DNA of 16,127 nt. Origin: Sphingomonas paucimobilis. Lineage in GTDB: Bacteria > Pseudomonadota > Alphaproteobacteria > Sphingomonadales > Sphingomonadaceae. Shown piece after piece: positions 11,575 to 16,127 of this stretch. The stretch's first letter is position 1, and each line of letters opens with the position of its first letter. A program made the position numbers and the translations under genes. The stretch spans positions 1 to 16,127 of the forward strand of contig CAMAQU010000014.1 of the NCBI GenBank assembly GCA_945860425.1. The letters run 5' to 3'. The notes beneath the pieces are model-generated. The model ran no database searches. It saw only the letters and a list, made by a program, of their open reading frames with translations, and had not been told where the DNA came from.

Positions 11575-13683
11575 TTACATTGACGCGTGATACAAGGCCG
11601 CCAAAAGCAGCAGAGCCACGATGTTCGTAATCTTGATCATCGGGTTCACGGCCGGGCCAGCGGTGTCCTTATAAGGATCGCCCACTGTGTCACCCGTCAC
11701 AGCAGCCTTATGGGCTTCGCTGCCCTTGCCGCCATGATGGCCGTCTTCGATATATTTCTTCGCATTGTCCCAGGCACCACCGCCCGATGTCATCGACAAG
11801 GCGACGAAAAGGCCGCTGACGATCACACCCAGAAGAAGTGCACCCAGCGCCGCGAAGCCATCTGCCTGACCGGCAATTGCCGTGATCAGGAAGTAAACGA
11901 CAATCGGGGCCAGAACGGGCAGCAGCGACGGAATAATCATTTCCTTGATCGCCGCCTTGGTGACGAGATCCACCGTACGGGCATAATTGGGGCGGCTTGT
12001 GCCGGCCATAATGCCCTTATCATTGGCGAACTGATCACGCACATCCTTAACGACATCGCCGGCCGCACGGCCAACAGCTGTCATGCCCATTGCGCCGAAC
12101 AAATAGGGGAGCAACGCCCCCAAGAGCAGGCCAACAATGACATAGGGATTTTCAAGGCTGAAATTGACCGTGAGATCCGGGAAGAAGGTGCGCAGATCGT
12201 TGGTGTAGGCGGCAAACAGCACAAGTGCTGCAAGACCCGCCGACCCAATGGCATAGCCCTTCGTCACGGCCTTGGTCGTGTTGCCAACCGCGTCGAGAGC
12301 GTCAGTTCTTTCACGAACCGAATCGTCCATGCCGGCCATTTCGGCAATGCCACCGGCATTGTCGGTCACCGGGCCATAAGCGTCGAGCGCGACGACCATA
12401 CCAGCCACAGCCAGCATCGCCGTTGCCGCAAAGGCAATGCCGATCAGACCCGCCAGCTGGTGCGCCACAATAATGCCAACGCATATGACGATGGTTGGCA
12501 GAGCCGTTGCTTCAAGGCTGATCGCCAGACCCTGAATAACGTTCGTGCCATGTCCCGTTTCCGATGACTTGGCGATCGACCGCACCGGACGATAGCTCGT
12601 GCTGGTGTAATATTCGGTGATCCAGACGATGAGACCGGTCACAACCAGACCCAGAAGCGAGCAATAGAAGAGCGTGCGGCCGGTAAACCCGCCCGTGCCA
12701 TCCAAATTCGCGCCGATCAGGGTGTTCATGCCGCCGAGCGCATAATCGGTCGCGAACCAAATGGCCGGGATCGACAAGAGCGCGGTGACAAGGAAGCCCT
12801 TATACATCGCACCCATGATGTTGTTGGAACTGCCCAGACGGACGAAATAGGTGCCGATGATGGACGTCAGCACGCAGACGCCACCGATCAGAAGCGGCAG
12901 GCTCATCAGCGGGAGGAGCATGTCCCCCGCGCCCTTCACCAGCAGTGCGATCAGAACCATCGTGGCCCCAACGGTCACAACATAGGTTTCGAACAAATCT
13001 GCAGCCATACCTGCGCAATCGCCCACATTGTCGCCGACATTGTCCGCGATCACAGCTGGGTTGCGAGGATCATCCTCAGGGATGCCTGCTTCCACCTTAC
13101 CGACAAGGTCGGCGCCCACATCTGCGGCCTTGGTGAAAATACCACCGCCCAAACGTGCGAAGATGGAAATCAGCGATGCGCCAAAGGCCAGAGCAACCAG
13201 CGCGTCGACAACCACACGGCTATCCGGCGCAAGGCCCTGAATATTGACGAGATAGTAAAAGAACACAGCAATTGCGAGCAGCGCCAAACCAGCGACAAGC
13301 ATGCCGGTGATTGCGCCCGCGCGAAATGCCATGGTCAGGCCAGCCTGAAGCCCGGTCTGCGCCGCTGCCGCCGTGCGGACGTTCGCGCGAACCGAAATAT
13401 TCATGCCGATATAGCCAGCAACGCCGGACAAAATGGCCCCAATCAAGAACCCGACCGCAGAGGTCGTGCCCAGAAAGTAAAAGACCAAAGCGGCGACAAC
13501 CACGCCAACCATGGCGATGGTGCGATATTGGCGGCCCAGATAGGCTTGTGCGCCTTCTTGGATCGCGCCTGCGATTTCTTGCATTTTTTCGTTGCCCGCA
13601 GATGCGCTGAGCACCTGCCTGCTCGTTACGAAGCCGTACACGATGGCAAGCAATCCAAATGCGATTGCCAATTGAATGATCAT
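11575..13683 (-). CDS. hppA: K+-independent proton-translocating membrane pyrophosphatase
   Basis: A 702-residue polytopic inner-membrane pump, the usual length, with about 16 hydrophobic segments, that couples PPi hydrolysis to H+ export. The substrate-binding motif is A-D-V-G-A-D-L-V-G-K-V-E at 187-198, followed by E-D-D-P-R-N-P-A-V-I-A-D-N-V-G-D-N-V-G-D. The second acidic cluster G-D-T-V-G-D-P-Y-K-D-T-A-G-P lies near the C-terminus. G-N-T-T-K-A-V-T-K-G (467-476) has Lys471 and Thr474, the residues that mark the K+-independent H+-pumping class; K+-dependent enzymes have Ala and Gly there. The start ATG 13683 follows a G-rich ribosome-binding site. thiL lies 120 bp upstream on the same strand. 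Confidence 0.98.
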   Translation of the reverse strand: MIIQLAIAFGLLAIVYGFVTSRQVLSASAGNEKMQEIAGAIQEGAQAYLGRQYRTIAMVGVVVAALVFYFLGTTSAVGFLIGAILSGVAGYIGMNISVRANVRTAAAAQTGLQAGLTMAFRAGAITGMLVAGLALLAIAVFFYYLVNIQGLAPDSRVVVDALVALAFGASLISIFARLGGGIFTKAADVGADLVGKVEAGIPEDDPRNPAVIADNVGDNVGDCAGMAADLFETYVVTVGATMVLIALLVKGAGDMLLPLMSLPLLIGGVCVLTSIIGTYFVRLGSSNNIMGAMYKGFLVTALLSIPAIWFATDYALGGMNTLIGANLDGTGGFTGRTLFYCSLLGLVVTGLIVWITEYYTSTSYRPVRSIAKSSETGHGTNVIQGLAISLEATALPTIVICVGIIVAHQLAGLIGIAFAATAMLAVAGMVVALDAYGPVTDNAGGIAEMAGMDDSVRERTDALDAVGNTTKAVTKGYAIGSAGLAALVLFAAYTNDLRTFFPDLTVNFSLENPYVIVGLLLGALLPYLFGAMGMTAVGRAAGDVVKDVRDQFANDKGIMAGTSRPNYARTVDLVTKAAIKEMIIPSLLPVLAPIVVYFLITAIAGQADGFAALGALLLGVIVSGLFVALSMTSGGGAWDNAKKYIEDGHHGGKGSEAHKAAVTGDTVGDPYKDTAGPAVNPMIKITNIVALLLLAALYHASM

Positions 13684-13803
13684 CAGGGTTTTCCCCCCTT
13701 CCCAAACGAGTTATCGACCGGTTGTGGCGCTTTGCAGCGACCACCCCCCCGGCACGGCGCGTGATATGCAGGCTCCGAGTCGCGATGGCAAGCCTTGGTG
13801 CGC

Positions 13804-14715
13804 CTATCCCTGATGAAGCCAGCCCAGCTTAGCGGGCAAGGCGATCTCTGCGCCCTCATCATAGAGGCGAATGCCCGCCCCGTCTGTCAGTCGGCCAATC
13901 GCTGTGGCAGTTGGTAAATCTGGCGGCAAGTCACCCGATGCGGCAAAGAGCAGCGCATAATCATCTCCTGCCGTCGCCGCGCGCAAACGGGCGGCGCGAT
14001 CCTCCCCGAACTGGCGTGCTTCTTTTGACAAAGGAAGAGCATCCAGATCAATCGCAACGCCCGCGCCACTCGCCAATCCAAGCCGCTGTGCGTCAATCAG
14101 AAGCCCGTCGGACACATCCATCATGGCGTGGACATAAGGTGCAAATGCGCGTCCTTCCGCCAGAAGCGGTTGGGGACGGCGATAGGCATTCACCAATTTG
14201 TCCGGCCCCGCCAGCTTCCCTTGGGCAATGGCAAGGCCAAGGCCCGCGTCGCCAATCACGCCGACCACATAAAGCGTGTCGCCCACGCGCCCGCCGCTGC
14301 GCGCAGGCACAGGGCCAGAGGCGCGCCCTAAGGCCGTCAGGCCGAATGCGCGCGGCGCACCCTTGGGCATGGCGACCGTATCACCCCCCAACAATGGCAC
14401 ATCCCAATGAGCAAGCGCGATGCCCAGCCCGTCGACAAATTTGGCATTCCAATCCGCATCTGCGGTCAGCCCCGCGCCTGTCAGCACGCCAAGGGGCCGC
14501 GCGCCCTTGGCCGCCAGATCAGACAAATTCACCGCAACCAATTTCCAGGCAATATCCTGCGGGCTGTCGGTGGAGAGAAAATGCACGCCTTCGACAATCA
14601 TGTCGTGCGTCAGCACAATATCCCCCAGCAGGGCCGCGTCATCGGCCAAACCCCGCGCCGCAGGGTCCGTCGCAATGGCCTTTAATGCCGCGATAAAATC
14701 GGTTTCGAGTGCCAT
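13804..14715 (-). CDS. thiL: Thiamine-monophosphate kinase
   Basis: ThiL phosphorylates thiamine monophosphate to thiamine diphosphate with ATP, the last step of cofactor synthesis. The 303-residue protein shows the PurM-like fold signatures: A-A-R-G-L-A-D-D-A-A-L-L (19-30), D-M-I-V-E-G-V-H-F, V-N-L-S-D-L-A-A-K-G-A-R-P-L (62-75), D-V-S-D-G-L-L-I-D-A and G-D-D-Y-A-L-L-F (the family usually has G-E-D-Y). GGGAGAAAG before ATG 14715 supports the start. No nusB is adjacent, although nusB-thiL is frequent in relatives; a divergent SDR gene lies upstream instead. No TPP riboswitch is visible in the 65-bp leader. Confidence 0.95.
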   Translation of the reverse strand: MALETDFIAALKAIATDPAARGLADDAALLGDIVLTHDMIVEGVHFLSTDSPQDIAWKLVAVNLSDLAAKGARPLGVLTGAGLTADADWNAKFVDGLGIALAHWDVPLLGGDTVAMPKGAPRAFGLTALGRASGPVPARSGGRVGDTLYVVGVIGDAGLGLAIAQGKLAGPDKLVNAYRRPQPLLAEGRAFAPYVHAMMDVSDGLLIDAQRLGLASGAGVAIDLDALPLSKEARQFGEDRAARLRAATAGDDYALLFAASGDLPPDLPTATAIGRLTDGAGIRLYDEGAEIALPAKLGWLHQG

Positions 14716-14780
14716 TCTTTCTCCCGGCCCTTGATTAGCCTAAGGCTTAACCGCAAAAGACCGGAAAAGGGAGGATGGAA

Positions 14781-15578
14781 ATGACCATGCGCAAAGCAAT
14801 CTTTATCACCGGGGGTGCCTCCGGCATTGGGCGCGCAGTCGCCATCCATTTTGGCGCCAAGGGCTGGTTCGTTGGGCTCGCCGATATTGATCGCAAAGGC
14901 ATGGAGCAGACAGCGACTATGCTGCCCGCCGGGCAATCCGCCCTTTATGATCTGGATGTGCGCGATGGAGATCAGTGGAAGGCCGCGCTGGCATCCTTCT
15001 GGGTCGATGGCGGCAATCGACTGGACGTGATGTTCAACAATGCCGGTATCGGCAAGGGCGGCCCCTTTGCCGATGTGTCGTCCGCCGATCATGACCTGAT
15101 GCTGGATATTAACTTGAAAGGCGTCGTGCGCGGCGCGGAAGTCGCCTATCCTTATCTTGCAAAAACGCCCGGCTCTTGCCTTCTCAACACCTGTTCGGCA
15201 GCGGGCCTTTATGGCGCCGGTGGTCTTGCCGTTTATGCGGCAACCAAATTTGGCGTGCGTGGGCTAACCGAAGCACTCGATATTGAATGGGCACCTCAGG
15301 GCATCAAGGTCCGCAGTCTGATGCCGAGCTTTATCGACACGCCGATTCTCGATAGCATTTCGTCCGGGTCAAACCGGCCGCCGCGCGAAACATTGATTGA
15401 GGCGGGCTTTGAGATTTCGCCTGTCGAACTCGTGGCCCAAGCCGCGTGGGATGCGGTGGAGAGCAAGAAGGTGCACACGCTGGTCGGCAAAACGGCGCGC
15501 CAATTGGCAACGCTCGCCCGCTTCTTGCCGGGCATGATCCGCAACCGCTCCAAACGCCTGCAGGACGCGCGCCTCTAA
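14781..15578 (+). CDS. Short-chain dehydrogenase/reductase (SDR) family oxidoreductase
   Basis: A 265-residue classical SDR that probably uses NAD(P)(H). The cofactor motif T-G-G-A-S-G-I-G lies at 10-17, N-N-A-G in the middle, and the catalytic Ser plus Y-A-A-T-K near S-A-A-G-L-Y-G-A-G-G-L-A-V-Y-A-A-T-K. A D-I-D at the end of beta-2 suggests preference for NAD(H). The substrate is not predictable. GGGAGG at 14769-14774 is 6 nt before ATG 14781, so this start is better than the ATG at 14775, which abuts the site. It is divergent from thiL and overlaps the convergent quinone-reductase gene by 4 nt at their stops. Confidence 0.92.
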   Translation: MTMRKAIFITGGASGIGRAVAIHFGAKGWFVGLADIDRKGMEQTATMLPAGQSALYDLDVRDGDQWKAALASFWVDGGNRLDVMFNNAGIGKGGPFADVSSADHDLMLDINLKGVVRGAEVAYPYLAKTPGSCLLNTCSAAGLYGAGGLAVYAATKFGVRGLTEALDIEWAPQGIKVRSLMPSFIDTPILDSISSGSNRPPRETLIEAGFEISPVELVAQAAWDAVESKKVHTLVGKTARQLATLARFLPGMIRNRSKRLQDARL

Positions 15579-16127
15579 GGGATCAGGACAATCTTGCCGA
15601 TATGTGCGCCCGCTTCCATGCGGGCATGGGCAGCGGCGGCCTCAGTCAATGGGAAGCTTTGGTCCATCACGGGCCGAAGCTTGCCCGCACTAACCAGCGG
15701 CCAGACCTTGTGCAGCAGATCCTCGGCAAGCTTTGCCTTAAAGTCGAGCGGACGGGCGCGCAGGGTTGATCCTGTCAGGGTCTGGCGGCGCACCATAAGG
15801 GCGGCAATATTGATTTCGGCAGTCATGCCGCGCTGCACCGCAATCGTCACATGCCGCCCATCTTCGGCTAGACAGGCCATGTTGCGCGGCACATAATCCC
15901 CGCCGACCATATCGAGAATAAGTTGGACGCCCTTCCCGCCGGTCAAGGATTGGACGGTCGCCGCAAAATCATCGGTGGCATAGTTAATGGCATGGTCTGC
16001 GCCCAGCGCGCGGGCGGCGGCGCATTTGTCATCAGACCCGCAGGTGACGATAACGGTCAGGCCAAAGAGCTTGCAGAGCGAAATCGCCATCGTGCCAATC
16101 CCGCTGGTGCCTCCATGGATCAAAATT
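15575..16127 (-). CDS. NAD(P)H-quinone oxidoreductase, zinc-independent MDR family (partial)
   Basis: This is the C-terminal about 183 residues of a medium-chain dehydrogenase/reductase. The gene continues past the right edge. The Rossmann motif I-H-G-G-T-S-G-I-G-T-M-A-I begins near the edge, followed by T-C-G-S-D-D-K and L-G-A-D-H-A-I-N-Y, then L-D-M-V-G-G-D-Y, a pattern typical of the quinone-oxidoreductase/PIG3 group. The C-terminal A-x-A-H-A-R-M-E-x-G-x-H-I-G-K-I-V-L is the usual family ending. It likely reduces quinones with NADPH in the cytoplasm; the true substrate is uncertain. It is convergent with the SDR gene. Confidence 0.92.
   Translation of the reverse strand, partial: ILIHGGTSGIGTMAISLCKLFGLTVIVTCGSDDKCAAARALGADHAINYATDDFAATVQSLTGGKGVQLILDMVGGDYVPRNMACLAEDGRHVTIAVQRGMTAEINIAALMVRRQTLTGSTLRARPLDFKAKLAEDLLHKVWPLVSAGKLRPVMDQSFPLTEAAAAHARMEAGAHIGKIVLIP

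Noticed and set aside
14716..14780. Possible TPP riboswitch upstream of thiL.
   Set aside because: The gap is only 65 bp, shared with a divergent gene, and lacks the conserved CUGAGA and ACCUGA elements.

Overview
The window is chromosomal DNA from an alphaproteobacterium, most likely of the order Sphingomonadales. I infer this from the protein flavour (RlmN, the flavoprotein, a short RNase E/G, the K+-independent proton pyrophosphatase), from the infA-maf-RNase E/G-yacG-tRNA-Phe order and from the moderately high GC. Coding is dense, and several convergent gene pairs overlap by 4 nt or are separated by only a few bases.

Left part (1-5130). A terminator for a gene outside the window is followed by two GNAT acetyltransferase genes. 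Next comes a block in which two paralogous MarR-like winged-helix genes (1301-1612 and 2529-2888, both minus) flank a plus-strand lipoprotein gene. purC (minus) follows, then a secreted four-EF-hand protein (plus) whose 3' end runs into a truncated cyclopropane-fatty-acid synthase gene on the other strand. The synthase loses homology exactly where the S-adenosylmethionine-binding core should begin, so this is a rearrangement scar.

Middle (5230-9275). A BaiN/YhiN-type flavoprotein and rlmN converge. Between rlmN and tRNA-Phe(GAA) lies a small, AT-richer accessory island of about 1.6 kb. It holds the 3' remnant of what looks like a type ISP restriction-modification or related DNA adenine methylase gene, an imperfect 36-bp direct repeat at 7870 and 9028, an unfamiliar winged-helix protein and a small RodZ-type helix-turn-helix protein. 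The last starts one base after a run of nine G. The island sits on the 3' side of the tRNA gene, a common integration site.

Right part (9276-16127). tRNA-Phe, yacG, an RNase E/G-family protein, maf and infA form a tightly packed minus-strand operon with ATGA and TGATG overlaps. A strong intrinsic terminator separates it from hppA (K+-independent H+-pumping pyrophosphatase); thiL lies upstream of hppA. A divergent SDR oxidoreductase and the 3' part of a quinone-oxidoreductase gene fill the right edge.

Most of the window is ordinary housekeeping DNA. The parts worth attention are the cfa/EF-hand junction, the tRNA-Phe-side island, and the pair of MarR-like genes around the lipoprotein. I did not find a clear new multi-gene system; the island genes are the best candidates for undescribed function.
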